NCBI GenBank assembly: GCA_964611435.1
Contig: CAZSXT010000003.1
Span: 1 to 64,000 of the forward strand
Length of the DNA stretch: 64,000 nt
From: JAYPHU01 sp964611435
GTDB lineage: Bacteria > Pseudomonadota > Alphaproteobacteria > Rhodospirillales > UBA2165
Direction: 5' to 3'
The notes beneath the pieces are model-generated. The model saw nothing but the letters and a program-made list of their open reading frames with translations, searched no databases and was not told where the DNA came from. Positions 34,504 to 43,047 of the stretch are shown here, in pieces (the first letter of the stretch is position 1; each line of letters starts with the position of its first letter). A program made the position numbers and the translations under genes.

Positions 34504-34938
34504 TCAACCTTGACCAATTTCGATTTTCTTGCCGCCAGTTTCACCGGGCGAGCGCTTGCCGATCTTAACCGTCAATACGCCATCCTTGTGCGAAGCATAA
34601 ATTTTGTCGCCATCGGCATCGGCAGGGAGTCGGAAAGAACGCTGAAACCGGCCGTAGGTCCGCTCAGAGAAATAGTAAGTCTTGGACTCCTCCACCTTCT
34701 CGAACTTCTTTTCGCCGGTAACCGTCAGGCTATTACCCGTGACGGAGACGTCGATATCTTCCCGAGGAACGCCAGGTAATTCCACGTGAATTTCGTAATA
34801 ATCTGCACCGGCTGACGCCTCCGCTTCCGGCGAGAAGAAATCTGCGACCCGGGAGGAGATTTGCCTTAAAGGGTCCATCAATCCGTTCCACCAAGTATCT
34901 CCCCGATGAAGCGGAACCCGCGACGTATTTTCAACCAT
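34504..34938 (-). CDS. Hsp20/alpha-crystallin small heat-shock protein
   Basis: A 144-residue small heat-shock protein. The alpha-crystallin domain runs from about residue 45 (YYEIHVELPGVPREDIDVSV) to 130 (GVLTVKIGKR), with the family block YGRFQRSFRLP in between. The C-terminus (GGKKIEIGQG) carries an I-x-I anchor for oligomer assembly. The ATG at 34938 has GGAGGCAAG upstream. First gene of a five-gene stress operon; it binds unfolding proteins and hands them to the CbpA/DnaK and Lon-like partners. Confidence 0.92.
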   Translation of the reverse strand: MVENTSRVPLHRGDTWWNGLMDPLRQISSRVADFFSPEAEASAGADYYEIHVELPGVPREDIDVSVTGNSLTVTGEKKFEKVEESKTYYFSERTYGRFQRSFRLPADADGDKIYASHKDGVLTVKIGKRSPGETGGKKIEIGQG

Positions 34939-34980
34939 GACCTTGCCTCCAATCAGAAACTCCACACAAATAAAGTGGTT

Positions 34981-35009
34981 ATTCTGATTTGGGCGATTGG
35001 CGGATCAAG
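34981..35009 (-). promoter_or_regulatory. Possible heat-shock (sigma-32 type) promoter of the hsp20 operon
   Basis: On the minus strand, CTTGAT at 35009-35004 is followed after 17 bases by CAGAAT at 34986-34981, about 43 bases before the hsp20 ATG. CTTGA fits the -35 of RpoH promoters; the -10 match is weak. Context, not the -10, makes it credible. Confidence 0.3.
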
Positions 35010-35076
35010 TCAATCGGCGACGGTAACTATTTTTATTCGCACCAATGCATAAACTTATTGCAGAATCGAGCGCGAT

Positions 35077-36276
35077 CTAAACCTCAAAAATCTTCTGCGG
35101 CACCTTGTGGATGCTTTCGCCGGGGCCGTTGTCGCCGATGATGTAATTGTCGCAAATCCAGGAGTGGATATTGGCCGTGTTGTAGTTCGGGTGGCAGACG
35201 ATGTTCATGTTCTGCTCGATGGTCATGGCCTCATCGAAACGGATCAGCGGGCGCTCCACCAGGTCATAGCCCTGACCGTGACAATAAAGCCGTTCTTCCT
35301 CCGGCCGGCCGTTATCTTTCATGAACTTGTTGAAAGCATGCCAGATATCGGCGCACGGTGTGCCTGGCTTCAGCAGATCCAACGTAAAACGCTGGGCCTC
35401 AAGGGTGAATTCATGCTCGTCGTGAGATTCCTGCGGGGCTTTGCCGACGCATATGGTGCGGCCGATCTCGGTGAAGAAGCCGCCGGCGCCGTTGTTCTCC
35501 ACCAGCATGTTGAACATATCCCCTTCCTTGATCACCCGGTTCTGATTGTGCCGGGGACCAAGCGCCGCCGGCTGGCCGGGCGTATAGGATTGACAGAGAT
35601 AAATCCCCTGCTCGCTGCCCAGATTGTGGCCCACATGTAAAGCGATGGCGGCGACATCCGAGTCTTTCATACCCGGCTTGATTTCCTTGATCACGGCCTC
35701 CATGGCCGCGTCCTGCTGAGCGGCGGTGTCTTTAATGAATTCAATTTCTTCGTCGCTCTTGATCACCTTGATCTGGTCCATCATTTCCGACGCCTCCACG
35801 TAGGTGGCGTTGGGGAACTGTCGCTTCACGTAATCCACCAAGGCGAATGACATCTGGTACGTGCCGACGAGGCCGATCGTGGCGTTCTTGAAGGGCTCCA
35901 GCGCCTTGCAGGCGAGTTCCGGATCATAGTCGCGGGTGTATGGCGCGGATTCATAAGACGGCGTCGCCAGCATGCGCTTGATGCCCCGGTGAAAGCCATC
36001 GCCGCCCTTGGGGTCCAGCTCCCGGTCCAAACCGTGAGGACCCTGGTTCACTTGAGTCATGAAGTCGTCCCTAGGGAAGACAATGGTCACAGGATAGCCG
36101 TTGGTGGCCGGCAGGTCGGACACGTACTTGGTGTAACCGCCCATGTAATCGTTGTTGTTCTGCATCAACAGAACATCGATACCCTCTTTCTCCATGGCGG
36201 CGCGGATAGCGGCCCAGCGCCGTTCCATCTCCGCATCGGAAATCGGTTTGTTTAGACGTTCGGATAGTTGAGCCAT
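35077..36276 (-). CDS. M24-family pita-bread protein (Xaa-Pro peptidase/creatinase-like)
   Basis: A 399-residue protein with an N-terminal creatinase domain (residues 15-165) and a C-terminal pita-bread domain. In metal-dependent members the motif around here has two Asp ligands; in this protein it reads MLVENNGAGGFFTEIGRT, so both are missing or replaced by Glu. The His of CHGQGYDLVERP and the Glu of TIEQNMNIVCHP are present. This resembles creatinase-type, metal-independent hydrolases more than aminopeptidase P. Its substrate is unknown. It lies 29 bases after the 2-hydroxyacid dehydrogenase gene and shares its strand. Confidence 0.75.
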   Translation of the reverse strand: MAQLSERLNKPISDAEMERRWAAIRAAMEKEGIDVLLMQNNNDYMGGYTKYVSDLPATNGYPVTIVFPRDDFMTQVNQGPHGLDRELDPKGGDGFHRGIKRMLATPSYESAPYTRDYDPELACKALEPFKNATIGLVGTYQMSFALVDYVKRQFPNATYVEASEMMDQIKVIKSDEEIEFIKDTAAQQDAAMEAVIKEIKPGMKDSDVAAIALHVGHNLGSEQGIYLCQSYTPGQPAALGPRHNQNRVIKEGDMFNMLVENNGAGGFFTEIGRTICVGKAPQESHDEHEFTLEAQRFTLDLLKPGTPCADIWHAFNKFMKDNGRPEEERLYCHGQGYDLVERPLIRFDEAMTIEQNMNIVCHPNYNTANIHSWICDNYIIGDNGPGESIHKVPQKIFEV

Positions 36277-36305
36277 GGTGTTCTCCTCCGGCGGCGGGTC
36301 TAAGC

Positions 36306-37247
36306 CTAGCGCTCGACCACGTTGATCATGTTCTCAGGTTCACCATCGATCCAGGCCCGAAGGTTGGGTTCGATGACGGTCAGAATGCGTTCGGCGTACA
36401 TATCGCTTCGGCCGCCGACAAAGGGCGTGATGAACACATTGTCCATGTCCCAAAGCGGGGACTCGTCAGGCAACGGCGCTTCTTCAAAGACGTCCAGACC
36501 GGCAGCGGCGATTTTGCCCTCGTTCAAGGCGGCGATCAGCGCGTCCTCATCGACCACACCGCCGCGCGCCACATTGATCAGACAAGCGCTGGGCTTCATC
36601 GCATTGAAAACGTCAGCGTTGATGATCTTGTGGGTGTCCTCACTGTACGGGACCAAAGCCACTAGGAAATCCGCGTCGGCAAGCGCTTCGGCCATATTGT
36701 CGCGTGAATAGACCTTGTCGATGCCCGCCACCGGCCGGTCCGTGCGGGAGATGCCATAGACCGTCATGCCCAACGCCTTGAACACGCCCGCCATATGTTC
36801 GGCGATGGCGCCGAGCCCCAGGATGGCAACTGTGCGCGTGTCCAATACTTTGGGCAGGAACCGGTCCCAAACATGCTCTTCCTGGTTTTTGGTGAGCCGG
36901 CGCACCTGGCGGTAAAGCGCCAGCATGTGCATCAGCGTAATCTCGGTCATTTGCGGCCCGTGAATGCCGCGTCCATTGGTCAGGATCACATCCCGGCGGC
37001 CGCCCAATGGCTCGACAAGATGATCCGTCCCGGTGATATTGCACTGCATCCATTTGAGGTTTTTCGCCCCGGCCGCCATCTCGGCAGTGAGCCAGCGTCC
37101 AATAGAAATAATCACTTCCGTTTCGGGGATATGAGGGGCGGCTTCATCACCGTCGGTGGCATAGGTGAAGTCCACATCCGGGAACTTAGGGTCCAGGAAA
37201 CTCTGGTACTTCTGGTACTCGTTATCGACGATGAGGACTTTGGTCAT
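36306..37247 (-). CDS. D-2-hydroxyacid dehydrogenase family protein with altered catalytic residues
   Basis: A 313-residue NAD-dependent dehydrogenase. The cofactor loop is LGLGAIAEHMAGVFKALGM (about residue 140), and the catalytic Arg is in NVARGGVVDED. The block that normally reads DVFxxEP is DVFEEAPLP, and the position of the catalytic His (normally TPH) is TPFVGG, so His is replaced by Phe. The enzyme may have a shifted mechanism or be a binding protein. It lies upstream of the M24 gene in one operon. Confidence 0.78.
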   Translation of the reverse strand: MTKVLIVDNEYQKYQSFLDPKFPDVDFTYATDGDEAAPHIPETEVIISIGRWLTAEMAAGAKNLKWMQCNITGTDHLVEPLGGRRDVILTNGRGIHGPQMTEITLMHMLALYRQVRRLTKNQEEHVWDRFLPKVLDTRTVAILGLGAIAEHMAGVFKALGMTVYGISRTDRPVAGIDKVYSRDNMAEALADADFLVALVPYSEDTHKIINADVFNAMKPSACLINVARGGVVDEDALIAALNEGKIAAAGLDVFEEAPLPDESPLWDMDNVFITPFVGGRSDMYAERILTVIEPNLRAWIDGEPENMINVVER

Positions 37248-37362
37248 GCCTCCCCCGGATTCTATTATTGTGCGCGCATCCTACTGAGCGGGGCGGGACA
37301 GTAGCAAGCCAATACAAGCGGCCATCTTGAAGCGGAGAGCGGTTTGAGCGTATCCTCGAACG

Positions 37363-37647
37363 ATGAAATTGACCGTCCTCGCCGTAGTCCTATTCGTCGC
37401 CCTCGCGCCTACCGCACGGGCCGGAGACACCTGTACCTGTCAGTATTTCGGCCAGCACCTGAAACTCGGCACCACGATCTGTATGAAATCGTGGAAAGGC
37501 CGGCGTATCGCAACCTGCGGCATGACCCTCAACAACACCTCGTGGAAGATCAGCGATACGCCGTGCGACCATATCGCCGTTAAACCGCCGCCGCACGGCA
37601 AAGTTCCGATGGCCGTCGCCACGCTCGAAAAGATTCTGAAAAAATAG
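37363..37647 (+). CDS. Small secreted cysteine-containing protein
   Basis: A 94-residue protein with a signal peptide (hydrophobic residues 3-15, cleavage after ARA at about 20). The mature part has five cysteines (CTC, then IC, TC and PC), suitable for disulfides, and a basic C-terminus (ATLEKILKK). No family was recognised. The codon use and signal peptide argue for a real gene. It stands alone between two minus-strand genes. Confidence 0.6.
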   Translation: MKLTVLAVVLFVALAPTARAGDTCTCQYFGQHLKLGTTICMKSWKGRRIATCGMTLNNTSWKISDTPCDHIAVKPPPHGKVPMAVATLEKILKK

Positions 37648-37656
37648 GACCCGGAT

Positions 37657-38322
37657 TTAAGGCGCGGCGACCACGCGTGTATAAGCGGCGCTCCCCCCCG
37701 GATGCGTGTCGGCAAGCGCCCAGGCTTGGTCCCGACGGGCCATTTGCCAGTCATCGCTGAGCAGTCCCTTCTCATCCGCGAATTCATGGAAGATAACATG
37801 GCGGGGCGCCCCCTCCGCCGCCAGGTACCGGCGCACGCGGACAAGGCCGGGCACATTCTCACAGGTCGGCAGATATTTGGTGACAAACCAAATGTTGAAG
37901 GCTTGGGCGTTTTCAGCCGCCAGATCGAACCTGTCAATGTAAACCAGTGGGGCAAAGCCCGGCCCACCGCCGGTGAGTTCTGGCCCAGACCAGGAAAGCG
38001 TATAGCGGTCGGGCCGCTGAAACCTTTCATGGAACAACGCATCCAGCGGATCCCGGACACGCCTAAGACCCTGGTAAGGCTCACCGTACAAATCGCCTAG
38101 GGAACTCATCTCATAGACGGTGACAAACATCTGTGGCAACGCGCCATTGACCGGCGTGTCTGACAATCGGTCATAGCTGGCGCAGGCATGAAAGCCGATG
38201 TTCAACCGGGCGGTGAACATATCCCGGGTCAGCCAGTCCCGGAACTCTCCGTGATAGCTGTCGTCCAGATCGACAAACATGGCCAACATACCGGTGCCGC
38301 GGGTCGGTCCGTTCTCGATCAT
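37657..38322 (-). CDS. Hypothetical protein, duplicated dimeric alpha/beta-barrel type
   Basis: A 221-residue protein that looks like two ferredoxin-like repeats: MLAMFVDLDDSYHGEFRDWLTRDMF with ARLNIGFHACASY in the first, and FAPLVYIDRFDLAAENAQAF with NIWFVTKYLPTCENVPGLVRVRRYLA in the second. Each half has the beta-alpha-beta pattern with a W-F/Y-x-x-x-Y/MF helix seen in EthD/antibiotic-monooxygenase-like proteins. No catalytic residues can be named. It is a single gene, convergent to the small secreted protein. Confidence 0.6.
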   Translation of the reverse strand: MIENGPTRGTGMLAMFVDLDDSYHGEFRDWLTRDMFTARLNIGFHACASYDRLSDTPVNGALPQMFVTVYEMSSLGDLYGEPYQGLRRVRDPLDALFHERFQRPDRYTLSWSGPELTGGGPGFAPLVYIDRFDLAAENAQAFNIWFVTKYLPTCENVPGLVRVRRYLAAEGAPRHVIFHEFADEKGLLSDDWQMARRDQAWALADTHPGGSAAYTRVVAAP

Positions 38323-38382
38323 GAAAGTGGTGCTCCTCGCCGGTGCTGCGAGGGGTAATGATATGGGAGAGGGACGCTTTGT

Positions 38383-38799
38383 CTAGCAAATGAAGGCGGG
38401 TTCACCCATGTCGATACCGCCGCCGAACACGCCCGGATTACCAAAGGCGACATCGACAATGGTATCAACATCAAATGGCTTGGTGATATAGCCGTCGAAA
38501 CCGGCCTTGCGGCCGCGCTCGATATCAAAAGGCATGGCAGCGGCTGTAAGCGCGACGACCGGGATGTCCTTGGTGGCCGGATCGGCGCGCAAATGATCCA
38601 GAATTTCGTAGCCGTCGCAATCGATTAGCTTGAGATCCAGGAAGATTAAATCGGGATGAAGCTTGCCTGCATACTCAATAGCTTCCTCGGCGCCGCTAAC
38701 ACAGGACAGGTTCACCGGGTGCGCCGCCAACACCTCTTCCATCAGGAGAATATTTGTTTCGTCGTCCTCTACGTAGAGGATATTTCTTTGTTCGTTCAT
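38383..38799 (-). CDS. Single-domain response regulator
   Basis: A 138-residue CheY-like receiver. The acidic pocket is VEDDETN, the phosphoacceptor Asp is in LIFLDLKLIDCDG, the Thr is in ALTAAAM, and the Lys is in YITKPF. A short non-conserved C-terminal tail follows (GGGIDMGEPAFIC). There is no output domain, so it acts by protein contact, probably with a hybrid kinase encoded elsewhere. It is divergent from the MFS transporter gene. Confidence 0.85.
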   Translation of the reverse strand: MNEQRNILYVEDDETNILLMEEVLAAHPVNLSCVSGAEEAIEYAGKLHPDLIFLDLKLIDCDGYEILDHLRADPATKDIPVVALTAAAMPFDIERGRKAGFDGYITKPFDVDTIVDVAFGNPGVFGGGIDMGEPAFIC

Positions 38800-38832
38800 T
38801 GAGCGGCCGCCCTTTGGTCTTCAGTTTGACTA

Positions 38833-38892
38833 TAGCGGTACGCTACCAACGAAACGTAATGGGAGAATAACGCGCATATGACATGCATATGA
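38833..38892. promoter_or_regulatory. Small repeats in the response regulator/MFS intergenic spacer
   Basis: An inverted repeat TAGCG-GTA-CGCTA (38833-38845) and a direct repeat GCATATGA at 38874-38881 and 38885-38892, spaced 11 bases apart, about one helical turn, lie between the divergent genes. They could be regulator sites. There is no independent support. Confidence 0.3.
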
Positions 38893-38965
38893 ATTTATGT
38901 AAATAAAAGCCGCTACTTTCACCTCTAAAGCTTGATTACGGCCCGGAATCGAAGCGAAATGGGGT

Positions 38966-40168
38966 ATGTCCCGAGACAAATTGAACTTCCTGTTTCTCAA
39001 TTTCGGCCATCTCTACGATCACTACTTTGTTTTGATCTTCGCGACGGTGGCGGCGCTGACCCTCGCCAGTGAATGGAATATGACCTACGCTGCGCTGATT
39101 CCCTACGCCACGCCCGGCTTTATCGCCTTCGGCATGTTTGCAGTCCCCGCCGGTTGGTTGGCCGACAAATGGGACCGGCGGCACATGATGACCGTTTTTT
39201 TTATCGGCATCGGCGCGAGCGCCATGGCCACTGCGGCAGCGCAGTCCCCCCTACAGATCGGTATCGGGCTATTTTGCATCGGCACCTTCGCCGCCATTTA
39301 TCACCCGGTAGGCCTCGCGCTAGTGGTTGAAGGTCAGACTAAAACCGGCGTGATTCTGGCTGTCAATGGCATCTGGGGCAATGTCGGGGTCGGCGTCGCG
39401 GCCATGGCGACCGGCGTCCTGATTGACCTGGCTGGCTGGCGGGCCGCATTTCTGGCGCCGGGCGTCCTGTCCATCGCCACGGGCCTTTTGTATGGCGTTT
39501 TCGTCCGCTTTGACCGGCGCGAAGCCCCCATGGGGCTATCCAAGAAACCAAAACCGTCCCTCGCCGGGGTGGAGCGCCGCACCATCATACATATTTTCGC
39601 AGTGATCTTTTTCTCTACCGCCGTTGGCGGGCTAACTTTTCAGAGCACCACCTTCGCGCTGCCGAAAATCTTCGACGAGCGGCTGACCGATTTGGCCGGC
39701 ACAGCCACCCTGGTCGGAACCTTCGCTTTTGTCGTCTTCTCCGTTGCCGCTGCCGCCCAACTGGTTGTTGGATTTTTCACTGACCGCTATTCGGTGCGCT
39801 GGGTGTTCGGCGCCGTTGCCACTACCCAGGCTGTCTTTTTCCTAGCTGTGCAGGACCTGACCGGTTGGCCGGCCCTCATCGTCTCGGTCATTGTCATGAT
39901 GGCGGTGTTCGGACAAATCCCCATCAACGACGTGCTGGTCGGTCGGATTTCCACCGAAGAATGGCGGAGTCGGATTTTTGCCTTCCGTTATCTAGTGACC
40001 TTTACCGCCATGGCATCCACATTGCCGATCATCGCCTGGCTGCACGCTACCTGGGGATTCACAGCTTTGTTCGGCGTGCTGGCGGCCGCTGCGGCCGCCA
40101 TGCTTTGCGCCGTTCTGACATTACCCGGCTCAACCGTGGTGACCGGCAAACCGGCGCCTGCGGAATAA
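38966..40168 (+). CDS. MFS transporter
   Basis: A 400-residue twelve-helix major facilitator. The loop 2-3 motif is GWLADKWDRRHMM; the second half begins around residue 210 after a cytoplasmic stretch with KKPKPSL. AGWRAAFLAPGVLSI is the helix 5 antiporter-like signature region. It resembles organic-acid or drug transporters, without enough detail to name a substrate. It is divergent from the response regulator and convergent to the hydrolase gene downstream (15 bases apart). Confidence 0.83.
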   Translation: MSRDKLNFLFLNFGHLYDHYFVLIFATVAALTLASEWNMTYAALIPYATPGFIAFGMFAVPAGWLADKWDRRHMMTVFFIGIGASAMATAAAQSPLQIGIGLFCIGTFAAIYHPVGLALVVEGQTKTGVILAVNGIWGNVGVGVAAMATGVLIDLAGWRAAFLAPGVLSIATGLLYGVFVRFDRREAPMGLSKKPKPSLAGVERRTIIHIFAVIFFSTAVGGLTFQSTTFALPKIFDERLTDLAGTATLVGTFAFVVFSVAAAAQLVVGFFTDRYSVRWVFGAVATTQAVFFLAVQDLTGWPALIVSVIVMMAVFGQIPINDVLVGRISTEEWRSRIFAFRYLVTFTAMASTLPIIAWLHATWGFTALFGVLAAAAAAMLCAVLTLPGSTVVTGKPAPAE

Positions 40169-40183
40169 GCCTTAAACGTCCCC

Positions 40184-41401
40184 CTAGAAGTACGCCTCGC
40201 CCGGCCCGACAGTGGGCTCCCATTCGCAGTCGCCGAAGGGGCCGTCGCCGCCGTTTTTCACATAGGCAATCCGGTCCTTGTTGGTTTTGCCCTCGACCAT
40301 CGCCCGGTAGAGCCAATCAACGATGTAATGGTGACAGTCCAATCCACCCAGATTGGGAATCCCCCAGAGCGGGTGGAACTGATCCTCAATCACCCACATT
40401 TCCTTGTTCGTGGTCAGGTCTTGATAGACCTCAATTGCATCCTCCAGCGGACACAGTGGGTCGAACTCCCCTGTGACAAGCAGGGTCGGGCACTTTACTT
40501 TGTCCATATAGCCCTTCACCGTCATCTTTTCCGCCATGGCGTCGAACTCTTCCTCGTCGTCCATACCGGCCATGTACATGAACACCTGCTTAAAACGCGG
40601 CGAAGACTGAGAGAAGATCGTATTGTTCGGGTTAAAACAGGCTACGCCGCTGGCTAGCGCCGCCGGCCGGTGATCGTAGCTGGCGAGCCGCAAGGACCAA
40701 TAGCTGCCCATGCTGACGCCGTAGACTCCGATCCTGTCGGAATCAATTTCCTCGCGATTTTGCAGATAGTCCATCACCGCCGCCCCGGCGCGTTCGTAAT
40801 TGTCGCCGACGGCCCGGATCTTCTGGATATTGGAATTACCTTGGCCCGGCCCATCCATGGACAAGATGTGCATACCCCGGTTGATCGCCGGATTGTTCAT
40901 CACCTTGGGGAATGCTTCTTTCGTCTGGTCCATGCCGGGAACATAGATCACGCAGGGCGCCTTGCGCCGGTCGGGCAGCAGATGCAGCAGACATGAAATA
41001 GTCTTGCCGTCATCGAATGGAACTTCTACCCGCTCTATGGGATAGGGCGCCGTCTCGGACCGCCGATCAACCATCTCGTTCAGTTTGGCGTACGTGGCCA
41101 GCTTGACCGGGTTATCATCATAGAAGATCGGGTGCTGTGACATCCGATAGGCCTCAATCGCGTGATCATAATGCTCGGTTGCGGTTGCGTTAAAGCCCTG
41201 CGCCTGGGCTTGCTTGCCCAGCGCCTCATCATGCTCCGCCTTTTGCCGCCACATTTTCGGCAGCATTCGATAATTATGCGCGCGCTTCGGCGTCTCCCAA
41301 TCGTCCCGTTCGAAGTTTTGCACGCGGCCCCGCATGTTGAGCGCAAGGTCCAGCATCCACTGCTGATTATCGCGACGTGTTCTCAGATTGTTGACCGGCA
41401 T
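40184..41401 (-). CDS. Alpha/beta hydrolase (FrsA/2,6-dihydroxypseudooxynicotine hydrolase-like)
   Basis: A 405-residue protein with an N-terminal helical cap (residues 1-120) and an alpha/beta hydrolase core. The nucleophile elbow is GVSMGSYW (about residue 230), the acid is in VTGEFDPLCPLED and the His in EDQFHPLWG. The cap plus core resemble C-C bond hydrolases such as 2,6-dihydroxypseudooxynicotine hydrolase. A beta-diketone or aromatic ring-cleavage product could be the substrate. It stands alone. Confidence 0.76.
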   Translation of the reverse strand: MPVNNLRTRRDNQQWMLDLALNMRGRVQNFERDDWETPKRAHNYRMLPKMWRQKAEHDEALGKQAQAQGFNATATEHYDHAIEAYRMSQHPIFYDDNPVKLATYAKLNEMVDRRSETAPYPIERVEVPFDDGKTISCLLHLLPDRRKAPCVIYVPGMDQTKEAFPKVMNNPAINRGMHILSMDGPGQGNSNIQKIRAVGDNYERAGAAVMDYLQNREEIDSDRIGVYGVSMGSYWSLRLASYDHRPAALASGVACFNPNNTIFSQSSPRFKQVFMYMAGMDDEEEFDAMAEKMTVKGYMDKVKCPTLLVTGEFDPLCPLEDAIEVYQDLTTNKEMWVIEDQFHPLWGIPNLGGLDCHHYIVDWLYRAMVEGKTNKDRIAYVKNGGDGPFGDCEWEPTVGPGEAYF

Positions 41402-41640
41402 TTAAGCCTCCCCTGTTGTGTGAATGCGTGTCCAGTCGGACATTAACAATCTCCAAATTCTGCCGGTTTAGCACCGGTTTTCAAGCCGCAATTCATACAA
41501 CAATAAGGAGAGTCATTTGGAAGATTACCAATTTCGGATACCCACAATGCAATCGGCTCGGCGACTCGTCTAAGTAGAGAGCAATTCAAAATATTGCTGC
41601 ACAAGTGAACAAATAGGAAAATTCTTAGGGGCTCTTTGGG

Positions 41641-42357
41641 ATGTTCAGATTAAAAACCATTGTCATGATGGCCATCGGGGCTGTTGTGGCGTCCGCAACG
41701 ATATTGCCCGCTACTTCCGTTCACGCTGCGACCTGTGATCCGCTGCCGAATGTTAGCTGGTGGAGTAAAAGCCACGACAGCGTGGTCCGCTCGGTTGGGA
41801 AACGCTACAAAGGTGATTGGGCCCGCTATATATCTCGCTGGCAACAGTACCAGACCAATATGGAAACCCTACACCGCAGCGGCGAAGTTGCCGTGGTGAA
41901 GTCCCGCGATATCCGCATGGAAGGACCGGTCCTGGCAGAACATATCGGTCATATCAAACAGCGGATTGCGGTTATGCGGTGCCTACAGGCTGCCGATGAA
42001 GAACGCCAGGCTATTGAACTGCAGAACCTGGAGACAGCTGCCGGCGGTAATGAGGTCGCCGCTCTGCCGCCCGCCAAGCTTGATGTTGACGTACAGGCCA
42101 GCTGTAAAAATGGCAGGCCGGTCTTTCGGGTAAGCAACCTAGGCGACAAATGGCCGCGCTCGGGAAGCATCAACGTCTATCGGACCGACACCGGCGGTAT
42201 GGTCGCAACCCGCCGTATTCGGATGCGTGATGCGCAAATGGCGACGATCTCTGTCCCGGCCAGCCGGACCAACGGCGTAGCGGAATTTGGACTTTGGGTA
42301 GAGCCGACCTGGGAAAAGCGGCCGTTCAGGTTTGATACAAAGATCGGCTGCAACTAG
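41641..42357 (+). CDS. Secreted hypothetical protein
   Basis: A 238-residue exported protein. Its signal peptide ends VHA-A (about residue 29). The mature protein has an N-terminal helical region (WWSKSHDSVVRSVGKRYKG, IGHIKQRIAVMRCL) and a C-terminal beta domain that begins DVDVQASCKNGRPVFRVSN and ends PFRFDTKIGCN, with cysteines at both ends of that domain likely forming a disulfide. No family was recognised. A strong terminator follows. A collapsed paralogue lies 195 bases downstream. Confidence 0.66.
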   Translation: MFRLKTIVMMAIGAVVASATILPATSVHAATCDPLPNVSWWSKSHDSVVRSVGKRYKGDWARYISRWQQYQTNMETLHRSGEVAVVKSRDIRMEGPVLAEHIGHIKQRIAVMRCLQAADEERQAIELQNLETAAGGNEVAALPPAKLDVDVQASCKNGRPVFRVSNLGDKWPRSGSINVYRTDTGGMVATRRIRMRDAQMATISVPASRTNGVAEFGLWVEPTWEKRPFRFDTKIGCN

Positions 42358-42388
42358 CTGCCCCGATAGAAAAACCAGTTTTTTTAAG

Positions 42389-42418
42389 CGCCTGCCTTCC
42401 GGCAGGCGTTTTGCTTTT
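42389..42418 (+). terminator. Rho-independent terminator
   Basis: CGCCTGCC (42389-42396) pairs with GGCAGGCG (42401-42408) around TTCC, followed by TTTTGCTTTT. It lies 31 bases after the secreted-protein stop. Confidence 0.9.
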
Positions 42419-42551
42419 CGCCTCCAAAAAGCCGGCTCAAGACATCTCAGGGTTTGACCCGATGTCCCTTTACGCCGTTCAACGTTATAAACAGCCGCTA
42501 AATATGTAGGCGCCTGATTGTTGAAAACGATCTCCATGATGAAACTCAAAG

Positions 42552-42670
42552 ATGAAATATATATTCTCATTTATCCCGAATCTCTTTGGGCTGATTGCTT
42601 TGGCAACCATCCCCTGCATGTCGGCTCAGGCCGCGACGTGACGTACGATTCAAAAATTACCTGTGGTTAG
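42552..42670 (+). pseudogene. Collapsed paralogue of the secreted protein upstream
   Basis: An ATG at 42552 opens a 29-residue signal-peptide-like sequence (ending MSAQAAT) closed by TGA at 42639-42641. In the frame starting one base earlier, codons directly after encode VTYDSKITCG and TAG at 42668-42670, which resembles the last residues of the intact neighbour (FRFDTKIGCN, stop). A deletion seems to have removed the middle and joined the two ends out of frame. Its own terminator survives at 42722-42757. The rest of 42358-43047 holds no other gene that I can support. Confidence 0.5.
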
Positions 42671-42721
42671 TCTCCCTGGTGAGCCGGTCGGTAGCGCCAC
42701 TACCTGGATCCGGCATGTTGA

Positions 42722-42757
42722 GAACCCGGTCCAGTCACCCTCGGACCGGGTTCTTTT
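42722..42757 (+). terminator. Rho-independent terminator after the remnant
   Basis: GAACCCGGTCC (42722-42732) pairs perfectly with GGACCGGGTTC (42743-42753), followed by TTTT. It now serves no intact gene directly. Confidence 0.85.
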
Positions 42758-42886
42758 CAACACCTATCAATGGAAACCGGCTGTTCGGGACTACGGAATT
42801 TCCTAACCTCGAAAACCCGAAAAACGGTGGAATCTCGGCTCTCTATGGATATTGTAGAATTATAACCATTTGGTGATGGTTTCAAC

Positions 42887-42916
42887 TTGGGGTGAAACAA
42901 CCTTTCGCATTATAAT
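42887..42916 (+). promoter_or_regulatory. Likely promoter of the OmpA-family lipoprotein gene
   Basis: TTGGGG (42887-42892) and TATAAT (42911-42916) are 18 bases apart. An inverted repeat GTTTCA-N8-TGAAAC (42879-42898) surrounds the -35 and could be an operator. The leader to the ATG would be about 125 bases, which is long, as for many OmpA-type mRNAs. Confidence 0.45.
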
Positions 42917-43047
42917 CTGAACGCGATACACAATTTTCTTGCGGGGAAGATCGAACTGAAATCTGGCATCATCAAAAATCGATATCAGACTCAGTCAATT
43001 GGAGCGTTTTAAGGGGCGCATAGTCAGTCAACCTCTTGGAGGCAGTA

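Noticed and set aside
42639..42641. In-frame TGA as a possible selenocysteine codon, given the selenium locus
   Set aside because: The frame after TGA does not continue into the tail; the tail fits another frame and a deletion explains it better. No SECIS-like hairpin directly follows.
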